From Fibrobacter succinogenes (GTDB taxonomy: Bacteria > Fibrobacterota > Fibrobacteria > Fibrobacterales > Fibrobacteraceae), in the NCBI GenBank assembly GCA_902800815.1, contig CADCGB010000019.1, positions 22,733-86,732 on the forward strand: a DNA stretch of 64,000 bases, given 5' to 3'. Under the pieces are notes generated by a model. It was not told the origin of the DNA. It did no database searches and worked only from the letters and a program-made list of their open reading frames with translations. Positions 42,623-51,205 of this stretch are shown here, piece by piece (position 1 is the first letter of the stretch; every line of letters begins with the position of its first letter). Position numbers and translations under genes: made by a program.

Positions 42623-43864
42623 TTATAAATTGCCCGGCGTCGGGTTGCCCAGGCTCCAGTTCTCGGGATTCTCGCGGTCATCCCACGCGCCGATGTTCAG
42701 CTGGGAACTGCGGGGGACTGCTGCGGACGAACTGTTCAGGGGCACTGCGGCGAGGTGCAGGCTGTCCACCTTCCCGTAGTAGACGGAATCGAGCACTTCG
42801 CCATCGCAGTGGAACACGACGGACGATGCCGTCGAAGAATTCGACTTGTTGAACGCGGGCATCTTATCCACCAGCCGGAACTCCTCGGGAACCACCTCGC
42901 TGGAGTCGCTCCCGATGGCAAGTGCCATGCGGGGAGGCAGTTCCACCGGGCGTATTGCGGCAGATTCCTTGAGGGCGGATGTCTTCCCGATAAAGCAGTC
43001 CTCGATGAGCAGCGTATCGTTGCTCCCGTTGTAGACCTCAATGAAGTCGTAGGCAGTGGAATCGTTTTTTGAATTCACGAGGAATTCACTGATCACGAGG
43101 TCGCCCTCCTTTACCTTCCTGCGGGTGGCGGGGAGCGCGAGCGGAATCTGGAGTTCCACGTCGTCTGCTACCTGCAGGGCGATTTTTGTCTTTGCCCGAA
43201 GGGAATTGATGGCGAGTTCCGGCACCGGCGTGTTCTCGTCGATGCGGATAGTATCGGAGATGCTGTAGATTGCAACACCCGTGGAATCCATCAGGGAGAG
43301 CGTAACCGCGTAGTCGTACCCGAGCGGAATCATCTCGCTCCGGAACGTAGCGTTCAGGCCGTCGGTTTCCATCGGGTAGGTGAATGTGCCCTGCGCGGAG
43401 GCCAGCGTGAGTGTGCCCGAGGCGACGCCCGCCGGGTTGCCGAACCCGAGGGGGATTTCCACGTACACGAAGCCGACGAGGGCGTGCATCGGGATGGAGA
43501 TGTCCACGGTGGTTCCGGCCTCGAGTTTCATCTCCACTTCGCCTTTCTGCATCAGGGCACCGTTCGCGTAGAGCCTTGCCCTGAACTTCCAGTGCTCGTG
43601 CGGGAAGAGGTCGAGGTCAAAGCGCGCATCCTTCGCGCCTGCCGTGAGGTGGAGCGAATCTGCGCCGATGCATTCCACGACGATGCTATCCATCAGCGGT
43701 ACATCGGCATGGGTGAGGCGGAGCGCCACGCTCGCGGTTTTCGCCTCGAGCGAGCCGGTCGGCGTGTCTTCGGGCGAATTGGAACTGCAGTTCCAGAACG
43801 GGACTGCGCACATGGCCATGGCAAGCGAGCACACGGCCTTCTTGATCATTTTGGTAGGACTCAT
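42623..43864 (-). CDS. Lipoprotein with C-terminal lamin-tail-like domain
   Basis: A 413-residue lipoprotein (lipobox FWNC near residue 26) with a very good AGGAGG site. Residues about 40-270 are two or three beta-sandwich repeats (for example TVDISIPMHALVGFVYVEIPLG). Residues about 275-413 match a lamin-tail domain: GDLVISEFLVNSKNDSTAYDFIEVYNGS ... GSDSSEVVP ... NWSLGNPTPGN, the usual LTD ending. Such domains occur on bacterial surface and nuclease proteins; here there is no catalytic partner. The gene has its own long 5' region. Function unknown; surface or outer-membrane location is likely. Confidence 0.75.
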   Translation of the reverse strand: MSPTKMIKKAVCSLAMAMCAVPFWNCSSNSPEDTPTGSLEAKTASVALRLTHADVPLMDSIVVECIGADSLHLTAGAKDARFDLDLFPHEHWKFRARLYANGALMQKGEVEMKLEAGTTVDISIPMHALVGFVYVEIPLGFGNPAGVASGTLTLASAQGTFTYPMETDGLNATFRSEMIPLGYDYAVTLSLMDSTGVAIYSISDTIRIDENTPVPELAINSLRAKTKIALQVADDVELQIPLALPATRRKVKEGDLVISEFLVNSKNDSTAYDFIEVYNGSNDTLLIEDCFIGKTSALKESAAIRPVELPPRMALAIGSDSSEVVPEEFRLVDKMPAFNKSNSSTASSVVFHCDGEVLDSVYYGKVDSLHLAAVPLNSSSAAVPRSSQLNIGAWDDRENPENWSLGNPTPGNL

Positions 43865-43950
43865 AAAACCTCCTGTGTTGGGTGGTCCTACCCTTAAAAC
43901 GGTTTAAAAAGGAAAATGAGCCAAATTGACGAAAAAAATTTTGCGGCAAT

Positions 43951-43976
43951 AAAAAAGCGCCCACAAGGGGGCGTTT
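43951..43976 (-). terminator. Terminator of the GGQ release-factor-like gene
   Basis: On the minus strand CGCCCCC-TTGT-GGGCG stem followed by CTTTTTTATT, 45 bases beyond the stop codon. Confidence 0.7.
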
Positions 43977-44020
43977 GATCAGCAATTAATCACCGGGTTT
44001 AATCGGCGGCGCAGTTTAAC

Positions 44021-44512
44021 TTATAACTTCAACTTGGCCTTCCCGCCGGCAACCCTTTGTGCCTGCAGCTTTTCTGCGCAGGCCTTGTCTTGCCTAAGTA
44101 TTTTCACGAGCGCGCTCGGGCTTATGCCGAATGCCTGTGCCGCCGCCTTCGTGTCTCCATTCTTGGTCGCCATGATGTCGAACACATGTGCCACGAACAG
44201 CGGGAACAGCGCATTGCTGGTCTGTATGTGCCCGTTGCTCCCGGGGAAGGGAATTTCTGCCGCGGGTGGCGTTTCGCGCACGTTCAGGGCGAGTGCCATC
44301 TGCATGCGGTGCAGTGCATGGGTCTTATTTTCCTTCGCGCTCCTCGCTTCGCAGGATTTGATTTCTAAATTGTACTGAGGAAGGTTCAGCTGGACTCCGG
44401 TGTTGGTCTTGTTGCGGTGCTGTCCGCCCGGGCCAGACCCCTGGAAACCCTTCTGGGTGCAGGCGGCGAGCAGCTGGTCCAATGTCATTCTGAGGTAGGT
44501 ATCGCGATGCAT
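44021..44512 (-). CDS. Peptide chain release factor-like GGQ protein (ArfB/PrfH-like)
   Basis: A 163-residue protein with only the catalytic RF-1 domain: FQGSGPGGQHRNKTNTGVQLNL at about 27-48, where GGQ triggers peptidyl-tRNA hydrolysis. The codon-recognition domains of RF1/RF2 are absent, so it would rescue stalled ribosomes or ligated-RNA-type products. The C-terminal part carries a helix-turn-helix-like AAAQAFGISPSALVKILRQD and a basic tail. Start choice: ATG 44512, with TATTTT 7 nt upstream; ATG 44488 is the alternative. The ATG shares the palindrome ATGCAT with the start of the divergent lipoprotein gene. Whether it is ArfB-like or PrfH-like is open. Confidence 0.8.
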   Translation of the reverse strand: MHRDTYLRMTLDQLLAACTQKGFQGSGPGGQHRNKTNTGVQLNLPQYNLEIKSCEARSAKENKTHALHRMQMALALNVRETPPAAEIPFPGSNGHIQTSNALFPLFVAHVFDIMATKNGDTKAAAQAFGISPSALVKILRQDKACAEKLQAQRVAGGKAKLKL

Positions 44513-45244
44513 GACCTGAAAAATAAAATAGTTGTGGCGCTTGTGGCTCTGCTTGCGCTTGGTTTTGTTGCCTGCGCGGGTACAAGCGAAAACTCTGGCG
44601 CAAAGAATGCCGAACCGGCTGTGGGCGAGGTTTCGGCCCAGGTGAAGGATGCCCAGTACGAGGGCCAGCAGCAGGATAAGCAGGCCCTGCTCGAAGCCAT
44701 GTTCAACAACTTTATCGCTGCCGTGCGCGATGGTGCCCCCGCCGATACGCTTTACGCCTACCTGACCGATACTTCGGAATACTGGCTCGATACGCTCGAG
44801 AACCACGCCCGTACCTACAAGCCCGAAGATATCGATACCTGCCAGTTCTACGAGGCTTATTCGATTATCCTCTACCGCCTTTACGAGCGCGAGCACCTGT
44901 GGGCCACAGACGAAGACCGCATGCTGTTCATGATGCTCAGCAAGAGCGGGATGTTTGACAGGTTCACCAACCTGCCGCTTGGCCCCATGAAGGTAAAGAA
45001 CGACCGCGGGAGCGTTGGGCTTGCCAAGAGCCCCGAGGTTCCCATCATGATTTTCGAATGGGACGACAAGGAGTGGAAACTCAACTTGCCCGAAACGATA
45101 CCGCTCATTACGAAGGGCATTGAATCCATCGCGGTCAAGAAGAACTGGACTGCGAAGAAGTTGGCGCTCTACTGGATAGAGAAGGAATACCGCATGACGT
45201 ATTCCCGCCTTGACGAGAGCCTGCTTGAGCCTATCGGATTCTAG
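44507..45244 (+). CDS. Lipoprotein of unknown function
   Basis: A 245-residue predicted lipoprotein (MHDLKNKIVVALVALLALGFVAC, lipobox GFVAC). The rest is mostly helical and rich in aromatic and acidic residues (TLYAYLTDTSEYWLDTLENHARTY ... EYRMTYSRLDESLLEPIGF); no known domain recognised. A GAGGTAGG site lies at suitable distance. The ATG overlaps the divergent release-factor-like start by six bases. It is followed with no spacer by another exported protein (TAG then ATG), so the two and perhaps the PorU-like peptidase form one unit at the cell envelope. Confidence 0.72.
   Translation: MHDLKNKIVVALVALLALGFVACAGTSENSGAKNAEPAVGEVSAQVKDAQYEGQQQDKQALLEAMFNNFIAAVRDGAPADTLYAYLTDTSEYWLDTLENHARTYKPEDIDTCQFYEAYSIILYRLYEREHLWATDEDRMLFMMLSKSGMFDRFTNLPLGPMKVKNDRGSVGLAKSPEVPIMIFEWDDKEWKLNLPETIPLITKGIESIAVKKNWTAKKLALYWIEKEYRMTYSRLDESLLEPIGF
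44520..44525 (-). promoter_or_regulatory. TATTTT box 7 nt before the release-factor-like gene
   Basis: On the minus strand TATTTT, TCAGGTC, ATG. It lies inside the divergent lipoprotein gene. Confidence 0.4.
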
Positions 45245-46084
45245 ATGCGTATTGTTTTTCTCTTATTGCTTGCCGCCATTTGCGTGCACGCTGCTCCGGC
45301 AAAGCTGATTGGGGCGGTCGACTCGAAGGCGGAATTCAGCGGGAACCGCCTCTTTGACGTGCTCGATTCCGTGGGCGGCCCTGGAACCTGGATGGAATGG
45401 GACGTGAACGGCATCCGCGACCCCTCCGTGATGGACGTGCTCGATCCGCTCCTCAAATCATCGAACAAGCCGAAGATGGTATGGGTGCTTTCGGAACGCA
45501 AGTTGCCGCTGCTGTGCGTGCTGCTCCCGAAGGGGGCTGGCGAGGTGCTTGTGTTCTATGAGCTCAAGGCTCTCGATGCAAAGCCCGTGCCGCTCGAGAT
45601 GAACCGCGTGCTGAGCCCCGAGGTGGTGTTCCGCGACTACCGGCAGGTGGGCGCATCCGAGTTCGTGCACCTGGACAGGCCGAACCTGAAGGTGTCGGCA
45701 ACCGACAAGTACATCCGCTTCAGCTATTCCAAGCCCGATGCGACCCCGCTGCGCTTTGACCGCGATTTCGAGAAGAAGACTACCGTCGAAAAACGTACCG
45801 AGATAAACAACTACCGTGCGTTTTTCGAGTACGAGTACGCCCTGATGCTCCGTGCCTTTGTGCAGTCCACCCGCGCGCTGTTCAACTGGCAGGCGTGGCA
45901 CTGGTACATGCCCGCTTTCAACGCGAAGGCGATGATTTCGGATACCGAACTCACGGCGATTTTCAAGAAGGGCGTGCCCCCGCAGTCGTACACCATATTC
46001 CGCACGAAGGCGGTGGGTGGCCAGTGGGTGGAATTTAAGACAAACGGCAACGGTTTTTACGAAATGCTCATCACGAACCCGTAA
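45245..46084 (+). CDS. Exported protein of unknown function
   Basis: A 279-residue protein with a cleavable signal peptide (about 1-17, ending VHAA). The mature part starts with a beta-rich domain (KLIGAVDSKAEFSGNRLFDVLDSVGGPGTWMEWDVNG) and ends in an aromatic-rich region (FNWQAWHWYMPAFNAKAMIS). I recognise no family. The ATG directly abuts the stop of the upstream lipoprotein gene, and 32 bases downstream the PorU-like gene begins, so a shared envelope role is possible. Confidence 0.7.
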   Translation: MRIVFLLLLAAICVHAAPAKLIGAVDSKAEFSGNRLFDVLDSVGGPGTWMEWDVNGIRDPSVMDVLDPLLKSSNKPKMVWVLSERKLPLLCVLLPKGAGEVLVFYELKALDAKPVPLEMNRVLSPEVVFRDYRQVGASEFVHLDRPNLKVSATDKYIRFSYSKPDATPLRFDRDFEKKTTVEKRTEINNYRAFFEYEYALMLRAFVQSTRALFNWQAWHWYMPAFNAKAMISDTELTAIFKKGVPPQSYTIFRTKAVGGQWVEFKTNGNGFYEMLITNP

Positions 46085-46104
46085 TTTTTCAAGAGCCTAT
46101 TTTG

Positions 46105-46110
46105 TATTTT
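46105..46110 (+). promoter_or_regulatory. TATTTT box 6 nt before the PorU-like gene
   Basis: TATTTT then TAGAAA then the GTG at 46117. It supports the GTG start and a leaderless transcript. Confidence 0.45.
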
Positions 46111-46116
46111 TAGAAA

Positions 46117-49100
46117 GTGAAGTTTAAGTCGTCCATAATAGCGGTTTTGCTCCTGGCTGTAGCCCCTTTCGCCATGAACGTGGTGGAGGATTCCCGCTCG
46201 CGCTTTGTTGCCGACGACGAGGTGCTCGATGCCTCGGTCTACGGGTGTATCGACGAGCTGGGCAAGGCCGTTCCGGGTAGCCGTTTTGCTCCCGAGAATT
46301 CGACGCTCGCCGATTCGAGTGATGTTCCGTACCGTATTTACCGCGTGGCTGTCCCTGCGGGTGCAAAACCCCGGGTGTCCGTTTCCGTCAAGAAAACCAT
46401 CCCGCTGGGAGCATCTTACTGCGAGGGCGCTACCCTCAGGTTCTCGCCGGTAAGGGCGTCCGCCCCGTTCATGAAGGACGGCCTCTGGATGGTGGACGTG
46501 TATGTTCCCCTCTATGAGCGCTCCGGCAGTTCGGTAAGGCTCCGCAAGAATTTTCGCCTGGAGGTGGATTTCGCTACGACGGGCTCGGGCACGAACCCCG
46601 GTAAGCGCGCACTCTCGCGGGTCGTAAACGGTAAGGGTGCCGCCCGCTTTGGCATACCGCAGAATGCATTGCGCAAGTCGCTCCGCAAGGCTGCGGGTGA
46701 CGACTATTCCGACGTGCAGTTCCTCGCGCGGTTCCTTGTGGGCGATAGGAATACGGATAACATTGCGTCGCACAGTGCCGATGGCCTCTATGCGGTGGAT
46801 TTCAAGACAATCTTCAATGCCATGCCGTTCTTGCAGCAAGATAGCCTGAACGGCATTCCGCTCGAAAAGCTCCGGCTGTACGGCGCCTCTGCCGATACCC
46901 TGTCGGCGGTGGTTCCCGGTGCGGCAGGAATCGCTCCCACGCATCTCTTTGAGGTGCCGATTGAAATTCGTGACCATTCCAAGAGGGGCAATGGCCCTGC
47001 CAACGGCATTTTTGACGATGGCGATACGCTTATTTTTGTCGGGTACGGTCCTTCGGTCTGGAAGCTCGCCGATAAGGGCTACTACCATTCCGTATCGCCG
47101 TATTCGTTCTACCAGTATTTCCAGCTGGGCAGGAGCACTTCGGGTGAGGGCATGCGCCTGAGCAAGACTCTCCCTGCATACAAGGGGAGTGCGAAGGATG
47201 TTACCCTCATGCGTTACCTGCGCGCCGAAAAGGACTTGCTCCTGAGGGATACGTATTACGGCAAGAGTGTCGATTGGGAAGGTGCTACGGGCAAGGAATG
47301 GTTCTGGCATTGGCACTGCCGTCTAGATACCACGAGCAATGTCTCGGTGTCCGTGCCGCAGGTGCTGAACCTGCCGGGCCGTGTTGATGGGGGGAAGAAC
47401 CTCCTGCAGGTATCCTTCTTCCCGCACCGCTCCGTGTGGGCGTCTGCTGCGGAACGCGAAAAGGACCAGGTGGCCAACGTTTCGCTTTCGACGCAAAGCC
47501 TTTATGAGCGCATGAAGGAAATCCGCTATTCGTTTGCGGTAAACGGGAAATCCTATTCCGATGCGGATATGAGCCTTGTTGCCTATGCGACCATGCAGGT
47601 CGAAAACGTTCCGCTCAAGGATTCGGGTAACGAGTACTTGCTCACGATGCTCCCGAACAAAAGGCAGTTCGACCGCTTTGACGGCTATACTGTCGCCTAC
47701 CAGTGGAACCCGGTGGTCGACAGTGCAGAATGGTATTTGCCGGGCAAGGTTTCGGGCCTTATCCGCCTGCCGGTACCAAACGGAGTAAGCCTGCTCAAGT
47801 TCCGCGATATGCAGCCCGTGGGTATCCTTGCAAGTGAGGGCGGTTATGCAATAGACAGCGTGAGCGCTTCTGAAGATGTCCGTTATCTGGCGTACAGGAA
47901 TGGTGTGTATCGCACGTCCATATCTGTGGAGGGCCTGCCGGAAAGGGCCGCGGGCTTGCTGGAAGATATTGCCAGGATTAGTTCTAAGACGGAGTACCTT
48001 ATAATCTCGGCTGCGGACTTTGTCGAGGGGGCCATCGCCCTGGGTAAGTTCCGTTCTGAAGGGAAGGCGGTCGCTTCGTATGCGACTACGGTCGTGAACG
48101 TGGAAGACATATACCGCCGTTATACGGGCGGTGCCGCTTCGCCGGTTGCCATAAGGAACTACATTGCCTATGCGTATTCCGTGTGCCCCGACCTCAAGTA
48201 TGTATTGCTGCTGGGCTCGGGTCATTACGACTATCGCGGGATTATCGGTAAGTTGGGCAAGAACTATATGCCTCCGTTCGAACTTGAAGACAACGTCACC
48301 GAGGATTTCTTTGCGGTGCTTGACTCGGGTGAGATGGTGCGTACCGGTTTCTATGACCTGGACCTCGCCGTTGGCCGCCTTCCGGTAAGTACGCCGGCAG
48401 AGCTCTCTGCTTATCTCGACAAGGCTAAGGATTACGACATGCTGGAACGCTTTGACCATTCGGAATGGCGTAATACGTATCTGCTGACGGCTGATGATGC
48501 TAAGAATGGTACCGGTGTTGACAGGACCGGGCATACGGCGCTGCAGGAACATCTTTCCCGGTCGATGGATTCGCTTGCGAAGTCGCTTAATTATCACTTG
48601 AACTTGAAGAAGGTCTACCTGCTCGATTACGAGGAAGATGCTGCTGGTCAAAAGAAGCCTGCTGCAGAAGACCTGCTGAATGTCTTGAATCAGGGTGCCC
48701 TGATTACGACGTATTTCGGGCACGGTTCCAAGACGGACTGGGCGTCGGAAGGCTTGCTCAAGCCTAGTTACCTTTCGAGAGTTTCTAACACGGGGCGTTA
48801 CACGATCCTGAATTCTTTCTCCTGCATCGTGGGGCGCTTTGACGAAGGCGTAAACCGCTCGCTGTCGGAGGAATTCCTTATTGCGCAGTCAAAGGGCTCT
48901 ATCGCCTCGATTGGTGCAGCGCGTGAAACCTTTGCGACTAACAACGAGCATTTCGGTAGAAACTTCCTGTTCAACCTGCTTAGCATAGATGCCGCTACGC
49001 TCGGTGAAGCCTTCTTGCGTGCAAAGAATACCGATGCGAGGCCGATGACGTCCTTTAATAATTCGATAGAATATAGGCAGCGCTACAACAATGAACATTA

Positions 49101-50208
49101 TGTGCTTATTGGTGAACCCGTGATCCAGATGCTCCATAATGGCTTTAAGGTTTCGCTCGACCAGAAGATTGATACGCTGAAGGCGCTGGATAAGGTCAGG
49201 ATTTCCGGAACGGTTTCTGGAATGGATAACGGCGTGATAGAGATTTCGATGCGTGAAAGCCGCAAGACCAAGAAGCTATCCCTGGGTGACCCTGAACAGC
49301 CCGAAGATTCGATTGATGTGCTTTATGACGGTACGCTGGTCTATTCCGAGAAGGTTCCTGTTGTAGGTGGTCGCTACGAGACGGACTTTGTGACTCCGCG
49401 TAAGATTTCGTTTGGCGATACGGCTGTCGAGTTTACCGCATGGGCGTATTCCAACAGCGAGCGTGCCATCGGGCGTTACCGTGTGGGCGGAATCACTATC
49501 TCCGGTTTCTCGGCCTATGCGGATTCCATACAGGATACTGTCCCCCCGACGATTACTATCCAGAACTGCTTTACGAAGGGTTCGGAAAACTCGTATGCAG
49601 ATGGCCAGACGGTTCGCTTGCAGTCTCCGGCATGCTTGCAGGTGATTATAGAGGATTCTACGGCGATAGATTTCCGCGAGTATGCGGATGAAGGTGTCTC
49701 TTTCGAAGTCGAGGGTGTCGAAAATCCGTACCATCCGTACCCCTATTTGGAGCAGTCTTCGAAGCGTGCCGTAGTGCGCAAGTCGTTCGTTGCCGAAAAG
49801 TATCCGGAAGGGACGTATACGTTTAGGGTGCATGCGCTAGATGTCTTGGGAAATTCTTCTATAAAGACGATCAACCTGGAAATTTCCGAAGACATGAAGG
49901 CGGGCCTTGCCGATGTGTTCAACGTGCCGAATCCGGTAGGCAAGAAGGGCACCACGTTCTACTTCAAGAATCTTGCGCTTGGCCGCGAATCTACGGTGAA
50001 CATTTTCATCTATAACCAGCATGGCCGCCTGGTGAAGGTTATCAAGGATGCCGTTTCGGGTGTGACCCATTGGGATGGCAGGGATAATTTCGGTCGCCCG
50101 CTGGCGAATGGCCTGTATCATTATGTTGTTCGCAGTGAAGTCCCCGCATCGGGCAACTTCAAGGCGAAAACTTGGACCAAGAAGCAGAAACTTTTAATTT
50201 CGAGGTAA
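46117..50208 (+). CDS. porU: PorU-like C25 (gingipain-family) cysteine peptidase, type IX secretion type
   Basis: A 1363-residue exported protein. Signal peptide about 1-20, a long beta-rich N-terminal region, then a C25 peptidase domain (about 630-1010). The dyad is visible: His869 in TTYFGHGSKTDW and Cys903 in LNSFSCIVGRFDEG. Upstream LLGSGHYDYRG and DLAVGRLPVST also match the gingipain/PorU fold. After Ig-like domains, the C-terminus has a FlgD/Por-type tail (DNFGRPLANGLYHYVVRSEVP). In type IX secretion, PorU is the sortase that removes C-terminal signals and attaches cargo. That fits the many exported enzymes here with C-terminal domains. The start is GTG with TATTTT 6 nt upstream. A secreted protease is the alternative. 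Confidence 0.85.
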   Translation: MKFKSSIIAVLLLAVAPFAMNVVEDSRSRFVADDEVLDASVYGCIDELGKAVPGSRFAPENSTLADSSDVPYRIYRVAVPAGAKPRVSVSVKKTIPLGASYCEGATLRFSPVRASAPFMKDGLWMVDVYVPLYERSGSSVRLRKNFRLEVDFATTGSGTNPGKRALSRVVNGKGAARFGIPQNALRKSLRKAAGDDYSDVQFLARFLVGDRNTDNIASHSADGLYAVDFKTIFNAMPFLQQDSLNGIPLEKLRLYGASADTLSAVVPGAAGIAPTHLFEVPIEIRDHSKRGNGPANGIFDDGDTLIFVGYGPSVWKLADKGYYHSVSPYSFYQYFQLGRSTSGEGMRLSKTLPAYKGSAKDVTLMRYLRAEKDLLLRDTYYGKSVDWEGATGKEWFWHWHCRLDTTSNVSVSVPQVLNLPGRVDGGKNLLQVSFFPHRSVWASAAEREKDQVANVSLSTQSLYERMKEIRYSFAVNGKSYSDADMSLVAYATMQVENVPLKDSGNEYLLTMLPNKRQFDRFDGYTVAYQWNPVVDSAEWYLPGKVSGLIRLPVPNGVSLLKFRDMQPVGILASEGGYAIDSVSASEDVRYLAYRNGVYRTSISVEGLPERAAGLLEDIARISSKTEYLIISAADFVEGAIALGKFRSEGKAVASYATTVVNVEDIYRRYTGGAASPVAIRNYIAYAYSVCPDLKYVLLLGSGHYDYRGIIGKLGKNYMPPFELEDNVTEDFFAVLDSGEMVRTGFYDLDLAVGRLPVSTPAELSAYLDKAKDYDMLERFDHSEWRNTYLLTADDAKNGTGVDRTGHTALQEHLSRSMDSLAKSLNYHLNLKKVYLLDYEEDAAGQKKPAAEDLLNVLNQGALITTYFGHGSKTDWASEGLLKPSYLSRVSNTGRYTILNSFSCIVGRFDEGVNRSLSEEFLIAQSKGSIASIGAARETFATNNEHFGRNFLFNLLSIDAATLGEAFLRAKNTDARPMTSFNNSIEYRQRYNNEHYVLIGEPVIQMLHNGFKVSLDQKIDTLKALDKVRISGTVSGMDNGVIEISMRESRKTKKLSLGDPEQPEDSIDVLYDGTLVYSEKVPVVGGRYETDFVTPRKISFGDTAVEFTAWAYSNSERAIGRYRVGGITISGFSAYADSIQDTVPPTITIQNCFTKGSENSYADGQTVRLQSPACLQVIIEDSTAIDFREYADEGVSFEVEGVENPYHPYPYLEQSSKRAVVRKSFVAEKYPEGTYTFRVHALDVLGNSSIKTINLEISEDMKAGLADVFNVPNPVGKKGTTFYFKNLALGRESTVNIFIYNQHGRLVKVIKDAVSGVTHWDGRDNFGRPLANGLYHYVVRSEVPASGNFKAKTWTKKQKLLISR

Positions 50209-50210
50209 TT

Positions 50211-51059
50211 ATGGATTTGCGTGAAAAACCGGGTAAGGTACAGAACTTTTTGGAACTGATGCTCCGCATCCGCCTGATTGCGGTGGTGGTCATGGTTATC
50301 GTGACGGTGACCGTGCTTGTCAAGGCATGGAACGGCGTTGTCGGGCTCCCGATTGCAGCATCCGAGGGTCTGGGCATGTGGCTTGCGGGTGTCGAGAATG
50401 TCCAGAGCCTCTGGGCGTCTTCGCAGTACCTTGTTGTTGCATCGGTTGCCTGCCTGGTGATGTTCTTTGTGTTCGGTGGCGTACGTGCCGGTATCGCTTC
50501 GGTTGTTTCTGCCGCACTCCTGGGCGGTGCGCTCATGGTGATGGGCGGGAGCGAGGATCTGGCTCTCCCGATGTACGGGATTCTGGCGCTCGTTTCGCTA
50601 CTTTTGCTCCTGTTCGCTAAGCTTTCTGTTGCCTGCGTACTGTTCCCGTTTGCGCTGGCGTGGTTGCTCCTGAGTGCGGCGCTGACCGCAATCCCGTGGC
50701 CGGCAGAAGAGCCCATGAACCTGGTCTGGGGCGTTTATTCTGCCTTCGGTTTTGCAAGCTCTATGGCGTTTGCGCTTGTCGCGGGTAAGCATCTCGGTGC
50801 GGGCGCTCCGCAGAACGGAGCTATAGTGAAGGCAGCAAGGCAGATGTTTGCTCCGGTGATTATCGGCGCGTTCTTGCTGGAAGCCGCGATAACCGTGGAT
50901 ATGCTCGGGAAGGCGAACGTTATCTACGGTATCCTCAGGTACCTGGTGTTTGTCGCCTGGTTCCTCGTGTTCGTTATTCCGGTATCTTCGTTCGCTCCGT
51001 GGGAAAGGCTCCGTGCCGGCTCCCGCCGCGTCGAGATGAAGAGCAAAAAGAAGAAGTAA
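50211..51059 (+). CDS. Polytopic membrane protein of unknown function
   Basis: A 282-residue integral membrane protein with about 8 hydrophobic helices (for example LIAVVVMVIVTVTVLVKAW near 25-45 and LALVSLLLLLFAKLSVACVLF). The N-terminus is hydrophilic and the C-terminus ends in a Lys-rich tail (MKSKKKK). I start at 50211, preceded by CGAGGTAATT and three bases after the PorU-like stop; an upstream in-frame start lies inside that gene. Tight coupling with the PorU-like gene suggests a partner in the same envelope function. No family recognised. Confidence 0.75.
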   Translation: MDLREKPGKVQNFLELMLRIRLIAVVVMVIVTVTVLVKAWNGVVGLPIAASEGLGMWLAGVENVQSLWASSQYLVVASVACLVMFFVFGGVRAGIASVVSAALLGGALMVMGGSEDLALPMYGILALVSLLLLLFAKLSVACVLFPFALAWLLLSAALTAIPWPAEEPMNLVWGVYSAFGFASSMAFALVAGKHLGAGAPQNGAIVKAARQMFAPVIIGAFLLEAAITVDMLGKANVIYGILRYLVFVAWFLVFVIPVSSFAPWERLRAGSRRVEMKSKKKK

Positions 51060-51077
51060 GATTAAATGAAAAAAAAG

Positions 51078-51100
51078 TGGCGGGTCAAAACCCGCCATAA
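51078..51100 (-). terminator. Terminator of yicC (also close to the membrane-protein end)
   Basis: GGCGGGT-CAAA-ACCCGCC hairpin (7 bp). On the minus strand it is followed by ACTTTTTTTT, so it terminates leftward transcription from yicC; the plus-strand tail is weak. Confidence 0.7.
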
Positions 51101-51117
51101 TTGTTTGTACTAGAATG

Positions 51118-51133
51118 TCGCCTTATGCGATGT
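51118..51133. repeat. Duplicate of the yicC 3' end (16-bp direct repeat, copy 1)
   Basis: TCGCCTTATGCGATGT occurs here and again at 51201-51216, where it contains the yicC stop codon. The intervening 67 bases hold two perfect hairpins: GCGCTAC-TTC-GTAGCGC (51135-51151) and AGGAACAAAT-AA-ATTTGTTCCT (51172-51193). Confidence 0.7.
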
Positions 51134-51171
51134 GGCGCTACTTCGTAGCGCACCTCGCTCGGCTCGGTCAT

Positions 51172-51193
51172 AGGAACAAATAAATTTGTTCCT
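51172..51193. repeat. Perfect 10-bp inverted repeat downstream of yicC
   Basis: AGGAACAAAT, AA, ATTTGTTCCT. It is too short in loop for a normal hairpin without fraying, so it may act at the DNA level. Confidence 0.6.
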
Positions 51194-51205
51194 GCGACGC
51201 TCGCC

